Source: Brevibacterium sp. S111 (GTDB taxonomy: Bacteria; Actinomycetota; Actinomycetes; Actinomycetales; Brevibacteriaceae). Taken from it: a stretch of 64,000 nt of DNA. A program made the translations under genes and the position numbers. Position 1 is the stretch's first letter, and each line of letters begins with the position of its first letter. This document shows positions 8,851 to 18,062 of the stretch, piece after piece. The notes under the pieces were generated by a model. That model was not told the origin of the DNA, did no database searches, and saw nothing but the letters and a program-made list of their open reading frames with translations. The stretch lies in the NCBI RefSeq assembly GCF_004745075.1, contig NZ_RHFH01000001.1:434001-498000 (forward strand), in the 5' to 3' direction.

Positions 8851-10209
8851 GCGGCCACCTTCCCTCTGCGCATCTCCCGCTTCAGGTCCCACAGGTAGTG
8901 GTCGAAGTCGACCTGCATCGTATGGCGGGGAGAGTCGTAGAACTGGCGTTTGTTCCGCTGATCGTCGTCGTGCATCGTCTTGACCATGTCCCTGCGGCTC
9001 GGCAGTTCGCATTCTCCGGTGAGGACCTTCACGACGAGCTCGGACTGAGCCTGCGCCAGCGGCATCACCGCGCCGACCGGCTGGAGGAGACCGATGAAGA
9101 ACAGTCCCGGCCGATCCGGGTGGACCATCCTCTTCCACAGGGGAAGATCGTTGTTCTCGGCGGAGATGAGGCCGGGGTCGAAGAAGGGGAAGCTCACCCG
9201 GTAGCCCGTGGCCCAGACGATGAGATCGGCTGTGGCCGAAGAACCGTCGGTGAACACCACCCGGTCCTTCTCGAGCCGTTCGATCCCGGGCCGGACCGTG
9301 ATGGCACCTGCACCGAGGCGGTCCCGGATCGCATCCGACTGCACCGGATGCGATTGGCCCGGTGAGTGCGGCGGCTTCGGCCAACCCGTACTTCTTCAGT
9401 CCGCCCGAGAGGAGCGCGCCGAGGCGCAGCCTCGCGCTGGTCACCCACCAGGGCACCCATCCGGGCAGAGCGACCTGGTCAGTGGCGGCGCCGAACACCG
9501 TCTTCTTCATCACCCACTGTCCGCGGCGGATGGAGAGGGTGACGTTGCGCGCCCGGTGGGATCCTTCGACGGCGATGTCCATCGCCGAGTTCCCTGCCCC
9601 TACGACGACGATGTCGCGATCGTCCAGCTGGTCTCCGCTGCGATAATCGTGGGCGTGGATCTGTTCGCCGTCGAACTGCCCCGGGTAGGCCGGTTCCGGC
9701 CATCTGGCATCCCAGTGGTGGCCGTTGGCCACCATCACCGCATCATAGGTGCGCGTCTCGCGCACTCCTGCGGATTCGATGTCGACGGCCCACCGGCGGC
9801 CGTCTCGTCTGACATCGAGGACCTCGGTGTCATAGGTGATCGTATGGCCGAATCCGAAGTGGTCGACGTAGTCGCGGAAGTAGGCGTGGACCTGGTCATG
9901 GCTGGCATAGGCCGGATAGGACTCCGGCATCGGGAAATCCGAGAAGGCCATGCGCGGGCATGAGGTGTTGATCTGCAGCGTCTCGTAGCAGGCACTGACA
10001 CCGTTGGGGTTGTCGAAGAGCCAGTTGCCGCCGAAGGCGCTGCCCTTCTCGAAGCAGTCGAAGGGGACTCCGGCGGTGTAGAGGGCCTTGGCCGCGGAAA
10101 GGCCCGAGGGGCCGGCGCCGATGACGCAGACCGACGGCAGCGTCGGGTCGGCCGGGATCGGTTCGGTGATCGCAGGAGCGCGATCCTTCTGTCTGACTGT
10201 GTAAGGCAT
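8847..10209 (-). pseudogene. flavin-containing monooxygenase, broken by a single-base frameshift
   Basis: About 453 codons in two frames. The N-terminal part (10209 to about 9382) has the FAD motif GAGPSGLSAAKAL, the FMO signature F-DGEQIHAHDY and the NADPH motif GAGNSAMDIA. The C-terminal part (about 9380 to 8847) has the ATGY element (WATGYRVSFPFF). The join is at 9379-9382. One frame reads KKYGL, then after dropping a single base the other reads PKPPHSPGQSHPVQSD, which is the expected family sequence. So one extra C/G sits in a short GGCC run. All key motifs survive, so this may be a sequencing error or a recent mutation. The gene is head of an operon with the SDR and divergent from TetR. 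Confidence 0.8.
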
Positions 10210-10226
10210 GTCACACATCATGCCAT

Positions 10227-10244
10227 TGAAAATCATAATTTTCA
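10227..10244. promoter_or_regulatory. TetR operator candidate
   Basis: TGAAAAT and ATTTTCA form a perfect 7-bp inverted repeat with a 4-base spacer. It lies midway between the divergent monooxygenase (start 10209) and TetR gene (start 10258), and directly abuts the -10 hexamer TACACT at 10246-10251. Size, symmetry and place fit a TetR-family operator controlling both genes. It is also unusually AT-rich for this genome. Confidence 0.6.
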
Positions 10245-10245
10245 C

Positions 10246-10260
10246 TACACTGGGGTAATG
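10246..10260 (+). promoter_or_regulatory. leaderless-type -10 of the TetR gene
   Basis: TACACT at 10246-10251, six bases, then ATG at 10258. No Shine-Dalgarno. Spacing predicts a leaderless transcript. Confidence 0.5.
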
Positions 10261-10962
10261 AACTTCGACGAGACCGCTTCCGCCCCGGCCCCTGGCCTGT
10301 GGCGCGGGACCTCTCGTGCCGAGCGCGACGAAGCTCGGCGTGACAGGCTCCTTGACGCCGCGCTCGAGCTCTACGGGACGGTCGGCTTCCGCCATACGAG
10401 TGTGCAGGCGCTGTGTCAGGAATCCGGGGTCTCGAGCCGTTCGTTCTATGAGCTCTTCTCCGCGCAGGAGCCGTTGCTCGAGCGTCTCTACATCGTGCTC
10501 AACGAGGAGATCACTGCGGCATTGGCCGCCATCTCGGTTCCACAGGGAGTCACGCTCCTCGAAGCGGGAGTGCACATCGTCTCAGCGGCGCTCATGCCCA
10601 TGCTCGACGACGAGCGCAAGGCTCGAGTCCTCGAGGTCGAGGCCGTCGGCGTCAGCGAGTCTCTCGAGGAACGGAGGAGGGAGACGATGCTTCTGCTCGC
10701 CGCATCCGTGGATTCTGCCGTCGAACGCGTGCTCCCCATCTATGGTCTGCCCGCCGGTCGCGACCGGCGGGGACATGAGAACGCGCTGGACCTCACAAGC
10801 CTCGTCCTCGTCGGAGGGATCACCGAGGCGCTGGTCCAGCGCGTGCGCACACCGGCCGCGGAGCGCAGACCGACGGGCGAATTCCTCACGGAGATCGCCG
10901 AGGTGATTCTGCGCGCCCACGGGGTGAGCGAGGAGCTCTTCGACTCAGGCGAAAGTCGCTGA
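10258..10962 (+). CDS. TetR-family transcriptional regulator
   Basis: 234 aa. N-terminal HTH at about residues 25-70, including FRHTSVQALCQESGVSSRSF and YELF, as in TetR repressors. The C-terminal ligand domain is variable. It is divergent from the flavin monooxygenase-SDR operon, with a symmetrical operator between them, so it most likely represses that operon and itself until the ketone or related substrate binds. Its 3' end overlaps the convergent aldo/keto reductase gene by 18 bp. Confidence 0.9.
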   Translation: MNFDETASAPAPGLWRGTSRAERDEARRDRLLDAALELYGTVGFRHTSVQALCQESGVSSRSFYELFSAQEPLLERLYIVLNEEITAALAAISVPQGVTLLEAGVHIVSAALMPMLDDERKARVLEVEAVGVSESLEERRRETMLLLAASVDSAVERVLPIYGLPAGRDRRGHENALDLTSLVLVGGITEALVQRVRTPAAERRPTGEFLTEIAEVILRAHGVSEELFDSGESR

Positions 10963-11895
10963 GGCCGCGTCGAGGCGGGAGAACTCGTCCGAGGTGAGCT
11001 CGAGGCTCGGTGCGGACATGAGAGCGTCGAGCTGTTCGGGGGTGCGGGCCGAGGCGATCGGCGCGGTGACGCCCTTGGCCAGCAGCCAGGCCAGTGCCAC
11101 GGTCGCCGGGGCTGCGTCTCTGGCTTCGGCCACGGCGACGAGTTCGTCGACGGCCTTGAGGCCCTCGGCGTTGAAGTAGCCTTGGACCATTCCGCCGCGG
11201 CTGGCCCCTTCGAGGTCGGCCTCGGTGCGGTACTTGCCGGTGAGGAAGCCGGCGGCCAGGCTGAAGTAGCTGAAGACCCCGAGCTTGTGCTCGATGGCGA
11301 CAGGGGCCAGCTCGGCCTCGTACTCATGCCGGAAGACGAGGCTGTACTGCGGCTGGATGGCCACGGGTTGGGCCAGCCCCTCCTCCTCGGCGACGGCAAG
11401 CCATTCGCCGAGCCGCTGCGGGGAGTAGTTCGAGACGGCGACGTAGCGTGCCTTGCCGGCGCGCACGATCTCGTCGAAGACGCGGGCGATATCGGCGATG
11501 GGGGTCACCTCATCGTCGCGGTGAGCATAGTAGAGGTCGACGTAATCGGTCTGGAGTCGTTCGAGCGAAGCGTCGATGGCGGTGCGGATGTACTCGGGAT
11601 CCTGTGTCTTGTGATCCGGGTGGTCACCGACCTTCGTGGCGATGACGACCTTGTCGCGGTTGCCGCGGGCGGCCAGCCAGGTGCCGATGATGGTCTCGGA
11701 TTCGCGGCCCGTGTTGCCCGGAACCCAGGCCGGGTAGGACTCGGCGGTGTCGATGAAGTTGCCGCCGGCGGCGGTGAAGGCATCGAGCACGGCATGAGAC
11801 TCCGCTTCGTCAGCGGTCCAGCCGAAGGTGTTCGCTCCCAGATTGATCGGGAAGATCGAGAGGTCGGTGCCGGGAATCTGTACCTGCTGCGTCAT
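10945..11895 (-). CDS. aldo/keto reductase
   Basis: 316 aa, NADPH-dependent TIM-barrel oxidoreductase. The catalytic set is present: Asp and Tyr in FIDTAESYP, Lys in VIATKVG and His in YYAHRDDE. The C-terminal cofactor segment reads APIASARTPEQLDAL, as in the Tas/YajO-like group. AGGAG lies five bases before the ATG. A small palindrome GGAATAATTCC (11971-11981) stands upstream. The gene stands alone and the physiological carbonyl substrate is unknown. Confidence 0.9.
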   Translation of the reverse strand: MTQQVQIPGTDLSIFPINLGANTFGWTADEAESHAVLDAFTAAGGNFIDTAESYPAWVPGNTGRESETIIGTWLAARGNRDKVVIATKVGDHPDHKTQDPEYIRTAIDASLERLQTDYVDLYYAHRDDEVTPIADIARVFDEIVRAGKARYVAVSNYSPQRLGEWLAVAEEEGLAQPVAIQPQYSLVFRHEYEAELAPVAIEHKLGVFSYFSLAAGFLTGKYRTEADLEGASRGGMVQGYFNAEGLKAVDELVAVAEARDAAPATVALAWLLAKGVTAPIASARTPEQLDALMSAPSLELTSDEFSRLDAASATFA

Positions 11896-12021
11896 TGTGC
11901 TCCTGTATTCGATCGGTCATGGACGACTACCCATTCAGGTCGCCCACCAGGTACAACGATGCGACCAGGAGGAATAATTCCCCTCCGACGGACACTGGCC
12001 CTCACCGGTGGAGGCTTCTCG

Positions 12022-12867
12022 TCACCTGAGCAGGCGATCCATCCGACGGTCGGACAGTCTCTTCCCTCCGGTCTGGCAGCCGGGACAGTACTGCAGGGAC
12101 TTCTCCGCATAGGAGACCTCCGCGATCGTCGCTGCGCAGACCGGGCAGGTTTCGCCGGTGCGGCCGTGCACCCGCATGAGCTTCTTCTTGGCGGTCTTGA
12201 TCTTCGTCGGCTGCAGCCCCACGAGGGCCTCTTCGGCATCGCCGAGCACCTCGCGAATCGTGTCCCGCAGCGCCGAGGCATCGACCGATTCCGCAGCGGC
12301 GAAGGGAGAGAGCTGTGCGGAGTGGAGGATCTCGTCGGAGAAGGCATTGCCGATCCCGGCGATGGCCGATTGGTCGCAGAGGATCGTCTTGATGTGTGAG
12401 CGGGACCCATCGAGAGCCTCGGCGAAGGTCTGGGAGTCGACAGTCAGAGCGTCGGGACCGGACTGCGCAAGAGCGGTCACCTCGGCGAGGTCACGGACGA
12501 GGGACACGGACGCGTTCTTCTTCGTTCCCGCCTCGGTGAGATCGAATCCGGCCCCCGAGGCGAGCGCCACGCGCAGGCCGAGGGGGCCTTTGCCCATCCG
12601 CACGGGTGCCCTCGGCACGGAATCGTGCCAGGCCAGCCAGCCGGCACGAGCGAAGCGGCAGACGAGATGGAGCCCGTCGAAATCGACGATGAGGGCTTTG
12701 CCGACTCTCCGCGCGCCGGTGATCTCGAGTCCGAGCAGGGATTCCAGCGGAGGATCGGCGGTCTTGAGCAGGCTGAGTTCTGCGACATCGGCGCGTTCGA
12801 TGAAGTCGCCGATGAGTCGTGGGCGCAGGAATTCCACGAGCGCGTCGATCTCGGGCAGTTCCGGCAT
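12022..12867 (-). CDS. Fpg/Nei-family DNA glycosylase
   Basis: 281 aa. Begins MPELPEIDAL, with the catalytic Pro2 and Glu3 of this base-excision repair family after Met removal. Lys in RVGKALIVDF matches the conserved lysine of the first beta-hairpin. The C-terminus has a complete zinc finger (CPVC, 15 residues later YCPGCQTGGK). Such enzymes remove oxidised bases and cut the strand by beta/delta elimination. Whether it prefers 8-oxoguanine (Fpg) or oxidised pyrimidines (Nei) is not decided here. CATACT six bases before the ATG suggests a leaderless message. Confidence 0.88.
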   Translation of the reverse strand: MPELPEIDALVEFLRPRLIGDFIERADVAELSLLKTADPPLESLLGLEITGARRVGKALIVDFDGLHLVCRFARAGWLAWHDSVPRAPVRMGKGPLGLRVALASGAGFDLTEAGTKKNASVSLVRDLAEVTALAQSGPDALTVDSQTFAEALDGSRSHIKTILCDQSAIAGIGNAFSDEILHSAQLSPFAAAESVDASALRDTIREVLGDAEEALVGLQPTKIKTAKKKLMRVHGRTGETCPVCAATIAEVSYAEKSLQYCPGCQTGGKRLSDRRMDRLLR

Positions 12868-13014
12868 GACTCCAGTATGCGCTTTGAGGCGGACACGACA
12901 ACAGACTCTGCCGGTCTGCGGCCCCTTGAGATCCCCTAGGGTGAGGACTAGCGTGGATTGACCGCCGGGCCGGTCTGGTCCCGGCGGATCGCATACTGCC
13001 GAAGGAGGCTGACG

Positions 13015-14949
13015 ATGGCTGAGAACGTTGCGCAGAAGCTCATCCGATCACATTTGGAGTCCGGGGATCTTGCGCCGGGGAACGAGCTCGGGATCCGCAT
13101 CGACCAGACGCTGACCCAGGATGCGACGGGCACGCTGGTCATGCTCGAACTCGAAGCGCTCGGCCTCGACCGGATCCGCACGGATCTGTCCGTGCAGTAC
13201 GTCGATCACAACCTGCTGCAGACCGATGAGAAGAACCCGGAGGATCACGAGTTCCTCCACTCGGCCGCCCAGCGTTTCGGGCTGTGGTTCTCTCCGGCCG
13301 GCAACGGCGTCTCTCATCCCGTCCACCAGTCACGCTTCGGTCGCCCCGGCACCACACTCATCGGTTCGGACTCGCACACCTGCGCCGCCGGAGCCCTGGG
13401 GATGCTGGCCATCGGCGTCGGCGGTCTCGAGATCGCCATGGCCATGGCCGGTGAGCCCCTCTACATCAGCGCCCCGCAGGTCATGGGTGTCGAACTCACC
13501 GGTGAGCTGCCCGATTGGGTGTCAGCCAAGGACGTCATCCTCGAGATGCTGCGCCGCCATGGGGTCAAGGGCGGGGCCGGCAAGATCATCGAATACCACG
13601 GTGACGGGCTGAAGAACCTCACCGCCATGGATCGGCACGTCATCGCGAATATGGGTGCCGAACTCGGTGCCACTGCCACGGTCTTCCCTGCCGACGATGC
13701 CGTCCGCGACTATCTCGAGGCCAGTGATCGCGGTGAGGACTTCACCCGAATTGTCGCCGATGCCGGGGCCGAATACGATCTCACGGACTCCATCGACCTC
13801 TCGCAGCTCGAACCGCTCATCGCCGCTCCCTCGTCGCCGGGCAATGTCACCCCGGTGCGTGAAGTTGCCGGTGAGGATGTCTTCCAGGTCGTCGTCGGCT
13901 CCTCGGCGAACCCGGGGCTCCGGGATTTCGCTGTCGTGGCTCAGACGCTGTCCGACCGGCAGATCCACTCGCAGATCTCCCTCGACATCAACCCCACTTC
14001 CCGAGAGGTCTTGGCCGACCTCATCTCCGGCGGGTGGCTGACCTCACTGGTCGGCTCCGGTGCTCGGATCCACCAGTCCGGGTGCATGGGCTGCATCGGC
14101 ATGGGTCAGGCTCCGGCCGTCGGGCGCAACAGTCTGCGCACCATGCCGCGGAACTTCCCCGGTCGCTCCGGCACCGACGAGGACTCGGTCTGGCTGTGTT
14201 CGCCGGAGACCGCGGCGGCAGCGGCGCTGACAGGCAAGATCACCGATCCGCGTGAGCTCGGTATGGACTATCCGCAGGTGAGGCTGCCCGAGAAGTTCTC
14301 GGCCAACCGCAAGATGCTCGTCCCACCGCTCGAGCCGGAAGAGGCGCGGAAGGTCGAGCTCGTCAAGGGTTCGAACATCTCGACCCTGCCGAACTTCGAA
14401 CCGCTGCCCGACGACATCGACCTGGAGGTCCTGCTCAAGGTCGGCGACAACGTATCGACGGACGAGATCATGCCGGCCGGTTCACGGGTTCTGCCGTACC
14501 GGTCGAACATTCCGAAGATCTCCGAGTTCGTCTACATCCAAGTCGATGACACCTACGCCACTCGGGCCGCCGAGCACGACGGCGGCCATGCCATCGTCGG
14601 TGGGGAGAACTACGGGCAGGGATCCTCGCGTGAGCATGCGGTCATCGCTCCCCGCTACCTCGGCCTGCGAGTGGTGGTGGCGAAGTCGTTGGCACGGATC
14701 CACTGGCAGAATCTCGCGAACTTCGGAGTCCTCGCTCTCGAGTTCACCGACGAGTCCGATTACGAGACCCTGGCCCAAGGCGATGTCCTCGAATTCCGTC
14801 GGCTGCGTGATGAGCTGGCCGAGGGGAAGACCGTCACCGCCGAGGTGGAGGGTCGGATCTTCGAATTCCGTCACGGCCTCTCGCCTCGTCAGGTCGAGAT
14901 GGTCCTCGCCGGAGGCCGCATCGCCCAGCGCGCCGCCAAAGAATCCTAA
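13015..14949 (+). CDS. aconitate hydratase, short (Aquifex-type)
   Basis: 644 aa from the ATG at 13015, which follows the ribosome site AAGGAGG; the frame is open to 12958 without one. It is shorter than the ~900 aa AcnA/AcnB and matches the putative Aquifex-type aconitase (fused LeuC- and LeuD-like parts). 4Fe-4S ligands are seen in GSDSHTC and SGCMGCIG, and the LeuD-like swivel domain occupies roughly the last 170 residues (GGENYGQGSSREHA). It would interconvert citrate and isocitrate, but homoaconitase-like activity on related acids is possible. It ends in a long palindrome at 14950-15023. Confidence 0.85.
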   Translation: MAENVAQKLIRSHLESGDLAPGNELGIRIDQTLTQDATGTLVMLELEALGLDRIRTDLSVQYVDHNLLQTDEKNPEDHEFLHSAAQRFGLWFSPAGNGVSHPVHQSRFGRPGTTLIGSDSHTCAAGALGMLAIGVGGLEIAMAMAGEPLYISAPQVMGVELTGELPDWVSAKDVILEMLRRHGVKGGAGKIIEYHGDGLKNLTAMDRHVIANMGAELGATATVFPADDAVRDYLEASDRGEDFTRIVADAGAEYDLTDSIDLSQLEPLIAAPSSPGNVTPVREVAGEDVFQVVVGSSANPGLRDFAVVAQTLSDRQIHSQISLDINPTSREVLADLISGGWLTSLVGSGARIHQSGCMGCIGMGQAPAVGRNSLRTMPRNFPGRSGTDEDSVWLCSPETAAAAALTGKITDPRELGMDYPQVRLPEKFSANRKMLVPPLEPEEARKVELVKGSNISTLPNFEPLPDDIDLEVLLKVGDNVSTDEIMPAGSRVLPYRSNIPKISEFVYIQVDDTYATRAAEHDGGHAIVGGENYGQGSSREHAVIAPRYLGLRVVVAKSLARIHWQNLANFGVLALEFTDESDYETLAQGDVLEFRRLRDELAEGKTVTAEVEGRIFEFRHGLSPRQVEMVLAGGRIAQRAAKES

Positions 14950-15023
14950 CCCCAATTGCTACGTGACGGCGGCCCAGCAACCTGGCGCGAGGTTGCTGGG
15001 CCGCCGTCACGTAGCAATTGGGG
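14950..15023. repeat. long palindromic repeat, copy 1 (33-bp arms)
   Basis: A perfect 33-bp inverted repeat with the 8-base loop TGGCGCGA (14983-14990). It begins next to the aconitase stop codon and separates it from the convergent GntR gene. The inner ~24 bp and the loop recur at 22141-22196 and, with two paired changes, at 34786-34843. It probably acts as a two-way transcription terminator or is a REP-like element. No T-run follows the stem, so classical intrinsic termination is uncertain. Confidence 0.85.
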
Positions 15024-15071
15024 GAGGAACAGAGGGGCGAAACGAGCCCGAAGCACGGGCTCGTGAGACAC

Positions 15072-15845
15072 CTACTGTGGTGCTGACAGAAACCCGCGCA
15101 ATAGGGCGGCGGTCCCGTCAAGGTGTTCAGCCATCGCCGCTCGAGCAGACTCCGGGTCGCCGGCGAGTATCGCCTCGTGGATCCGTTGATGCTGCTCGTG
15201 AGAGTGAATGAGATTGGGTTCGATCATCGGGATCCGCCCGAGGAGTTTGTTCGCCCGGGTACGGCTCTCAACCATCGAACGGACCAGACTCGGCGATCCA
15301 GTCATTTGCGCCCAAGTCAGGTGCAGCTGAGAGTCGAGTCGTCGATACGATGACAGATCCGACTCGCGACTGGCCGCAACTGCCGCAGCAAGCTGGCCGC
15401 GCTGGGCCGCAGAAAGATCCTGCCCGGCTGCTACTTCGACGACACCCACTTCAATGATTCGACGCCAAACGAGTGTGTCCTCGACTTCGTCTGCGGACGG
15501 CCCGGTCCCTACCGTTGGATCGGCCATGCCGACACCAGCTGCTCCAGTCTCATCGGAGTAGGACCGTGAGACGAATGTGCCGCCGCCGCGCCCGCGGCGC
15601 ACATTCACCCACCCGGCTGATTGCAGTTCAGAAATGGCCTCACGCAATGTCGCGCGGGAGATTCCCAGCTGCTCAGCCAGTTCGCGTTCCGGAGGAAATC
15701 GCTGACCGGGAGGAATGATTCCGAGCCTGACGATCTGGAGCAGGCACTCGATGGTCTCTTCGAAGACGTTCCCCGAACGCGCAGGTGCGATCGCCCGCAA
15801 TGCTGTCATCTGCTCCTGCGGCGCGCTCGTTCTGTCTGCGCTCAT
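15072..15845 (-). CDS. GntR-family (FadR/FCD) transcriptional regulator
   Basis: 257 aa. N-terminal winged HTH (PPERELAEQLGISRATLREA, then VRRGRGGGTFV) and an all-helical FCD effector domain behind it. Ribosome site AAGGTGAGG precedes the ATG. It is the last gene of a five-gene minus-strand run (ligase, hydrolase, ALDH, SDR, regulator) and probably controls it and the divergent permease. The inverted repeat at 20349-20363 is a candidate binding site. Confidence 0.88.
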   Translation of the reverse strand: MSADRTSAPQEQMTALRAIAPARSGNVFEETIECLLQIVRLGIIPPGQRFPPERELAEQLGISRATLREAISELQSAGWVNVRRGRGGGTFVSRSYSDETGAAGVGMADPTVGTGPSADEVEDTLVWRRIIEVGVVEVAAGQDLSAAQRGQLAAAVAASRESDLSSYRRLDSQLHLTWAQMTGSPSLVRSMVESRTRANKLLGRIPMIEPNLIHSHEQHQRIHEAILAGDPESARAAMAEHLDGTAALLRGFLSAPQ

Positions 15846-15857
15846 GTCCTCACCTTC

Positions 15858-16670
15858 TCACAGTGGAGTCGTATAGGCGTTGGTCAGCCCTCCGTCGACG
15901 GTGAATGACTGGGCGGTGACGAATGAGGAATCGTCGCTGGCGAGGAAGGCGACGGCTGCCGCCATCTCCTCGGCTTCAGCGAAACGCCCCATGGGGACAT
16001 GCACAAGGCGCCGGGCAGCCATTTCGGGGTCCTTTGCGAAGAGCTCTCGGAGCAGGTCGGTGTTCACCGGGCCCGGGCACAGTGCATTCACCCGGATTCC
16101 CTCTTTGGCGAATTCCACGCCGAGCTCACGTGTCATCGCCAGCACCCCGCCTTTGGACGCGGTGTAGGAGATCTGTGAGGTGGCGGAGCCCATCAGCGCA
16201 ACAAAAGATGCTGTGTTGATGATCGAACCGCGGCCCTGCTTTCGCATATGCTTCAGCGCCGCCTGCGAGCACAAATACACCGATGTCAGGTTGATGTCCT
16301 GGACCTTGTGCCAAACGTCGATTCCGGTGTCGGTGATGGAGGCATCATCCGTCGGGGACACCCCGGCATTGTTGAATGCGACGTCGAGGCTTCCATAGGT
16401 CGCAGCAGCGGTGTCGAACAGGTTCTCTACTGCCGCCTGATCTGTCACATCGGTGGCGACGAAGAGCCCACCGACCGCCTCGGCGGCCGCAGCTCCGGCA
16501 TCGGCGTTCGAATCAGCGATGACGACGTGGGCGCCTTCAGAAGCCAGCCTCTTCGCCGTGGCGAGCCCGATTCCACTGGCGCCTCCGGTGACGACAGCGG
16601 TGCGACCCGGCAGGCGGCGGCAGATGATCTCAGTGGAGGTGTGGTCAGTAGTCGTCATTGGTGCGTTCAT
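15858..16670 (-). CDS. short-chain dehydrogenase/reductase
   Basis: 270 aa, classical SDR with GGASGIGLA, NNAG and YTASKGG, ending in the common FTVDGGLT segment. The ATG at 16670 follows AAAGGA; a second ATG at 16658 is possible. It lies 12 bp before the GntR gene and 39 bp after the ALDH, inside the polyamine-type operon. Canonical Puu operons have an FAD oxidase (PuuB), not an SDR, so this gene may act on a side product, or the operon may serve an amino alcohol. Confidence 0.88.
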   Translation of the reverse strand: MNAPMTTTDHTSTEIICRRLPGRTAVVTGGASGIGLATAKRLASEGAHVVIADSNADAGAAAAEAVGGLFVATDVTDQAAVENLFDTAAATYGSLDVAFNNAGVSPTDDASITDTGIDVWHKVQDINLTSVYLCSQAALKHMRKQGRGSIINTASFVALMGSATSQISYTASKGGVLAMTRELGVEFAKEGIRVNALCPGPVNTDLLRELFAKDPEMAARRLVHVPMGRFAEAEEMAAAVAFLASDDSSFVTAQSFTVDGGLTNAYTTPL

Positions 16671-16709
16671 TGATCAGTCCTTTGCTTGAGGGGAGGATGA
16701 GCGGTTCGG

Positions 16710-18062
16710 TCAGTCGGTGGCGATGAAGACGTTCTTCATTTCGGTGAACGAATCCATCGCATGGGGCCCCAGCTCACGGCCGATGCCTGAACGTTTGAAA
16801 CCACCGAACGGAGTCGAGTAGCGAACCGCCGCATGGGAGTTCACCGATAACGCTCCGGACTCGACTCCGCGGGCGGCGCGCAGTCCGCGACCGATATCGC
16901 GCGTCCAGATCGAACCGGACAATCCATACTGCGAGTCGTTGGCCATCGCGATCGCTTCGGATTCCTCACGGAAGCGCTGGACGGTGACCACTGGACCGAA
17001 TACCTCTTCGGTGACGATGCGATCCTGCGGGGACTTCGGCAGCACCACGCTGGGTGCGAGCCAATAGCCCGCTCCAGACGGTGCGTCACCGGTGAAGGCA
17101 ACGTCGACTCCGTCGAGGAACGACCGCACCGATGCGAGATGGCCCGCGGAGATGAGCGGCCCCATTTCTGCGTCCTCTTGGCTGGGGTCGGTGACTCTGA
17201 CACCCTTGACCGCGGGCTCGAGCAGCTCGAGGAAGCGGTCGAACACCGAGTCCTCAACCAGAATGCGCGAGCGGGCGCAACAGTCCTGACCGGCGTTGTC
17301 GAACACCCCATACGGCGCAGTCGCCGCAGCCTGTTCGAGGTCGGCGTCGGCGAACACGATGTTCGCTGACTTACCGCCGAGCTCCAAAGTCGTACGTTTC
17401 ATCGTCTTGGCCGATTCTGCGAGGATCTTCTCCCCCACCGAGGTGGACCCGGTGAACACGATTTTCGCCACCCGGGGGTCGTCCGTGAATGCCTGGCCGA
17501 CGGTCGACCCCGCCCCAGGAAGCACCTGAAAGACGTCGACCGGAATCCCCGCTTCGACCGCGAGTTCGCCGAGGCGGATCGCCGTCAACGGGGTCAGCTC
17601 GGCGGGTTTGAGCACAACCGTATTGCCAGCGGCGAGAGCCGGTGCGAAACCCCAGCCTGCGATCGGCATCGGGAAATTCCAGGGCACGATGATCCCGACG
17701 ACTCCAAGAGGATCATTGAAAGTGACATCGATTCCCCCGGCGACTGGGATCTGATCACCGAGGTGGCGCTCGACTCCGCCCGCATAGTAGTTGAGGACAT
17801 CGCGGACATTCGCAGCCTCGCCCCGAGCATTTCCGATCGTGTGACCGGCCTCAGCCACTTCGAGTCGGGCAAGATGCTCGATGTCCGCGTCAACGGCACG
17901 GGCGAAGGCCCGTAGAAGTTCGGCACGTTCGGCCGGAGCAGTCGCTTTCCAGCGCTGGAAGGCGTCTGCTGCACGGCCGATCGCGTCCTGTGTCGATTCG
18001 ACGGTGTGCCCTGCGACAGCGGCGATGGTCTCCCCGGTCGAGGGGTTGAGCACGTCGGTCAT
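16710..18062 (-). CDS. aldehyde dehydrogenase (PuuC-like by context)
   Basis: 450 aa. General base Glu227 in TTLELGGKSAN and nucleophile Cys261 in GQDCCARSR, with FTGSTSVGEKI between. The ribosome site GAGGAG precedes the ATG, which overlaps the upstream hydrolase stop (ATGA at 18059-18062). In a Puu-type pathway it would oxidise gamma-glutamyl-aminobutyraldehyde to gamma-glutamyl-GABA. That step is inferred from the adjoining ligase and hydrolase. Confidence 0.85.
   Translation of the reverse strand: MTDVLNPSTGETIAAVAGHTVESTQDAIGRAADAFQRWKATAPAERAELLRAFARAVDADIEHLARLEVAEAGHTIGNARGEAANVRDVLNYYAGGVERHLGDQIPVAGGIDVTFNDPLGVVGIIVPWNFPMPIAGWGFAPALAAGNTVVLKPAELTPLTAIRLGELAVEAGIPVDVFQVLPGAGSTVGQAFTDDPRVAKIVFTGSTSVGEKILAESAKTMKRTTLELGGKSANIVFADADLEQAAATAPYGVFDNAGQDCCARSRILVEDSVFDRFLELLEPAVKGVRVTDPSQEDAEMGPLISAGHLASVRSFLDGVDVAFTGDAPSGAGYWLAPSVVLPKSPQDRIVTEEVFGPVVTVQRFREESEAIAMANDSQYGLSGSIWTRDIGRGLRAARGVESGALSVNSHAAVRYSTPFGGFKRSGIGRELGPHAMDSFTEMKNVFIATD

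Noticed and set aside
8023..10575. Single 850-residue protein joining FMO start, SDR and antisense of TetR
   Set aside because: The frame crosses three genes by chance. Family motifs show separate FMO (with a shift at ~9381) and SDR proteins, with a GTGA junction.
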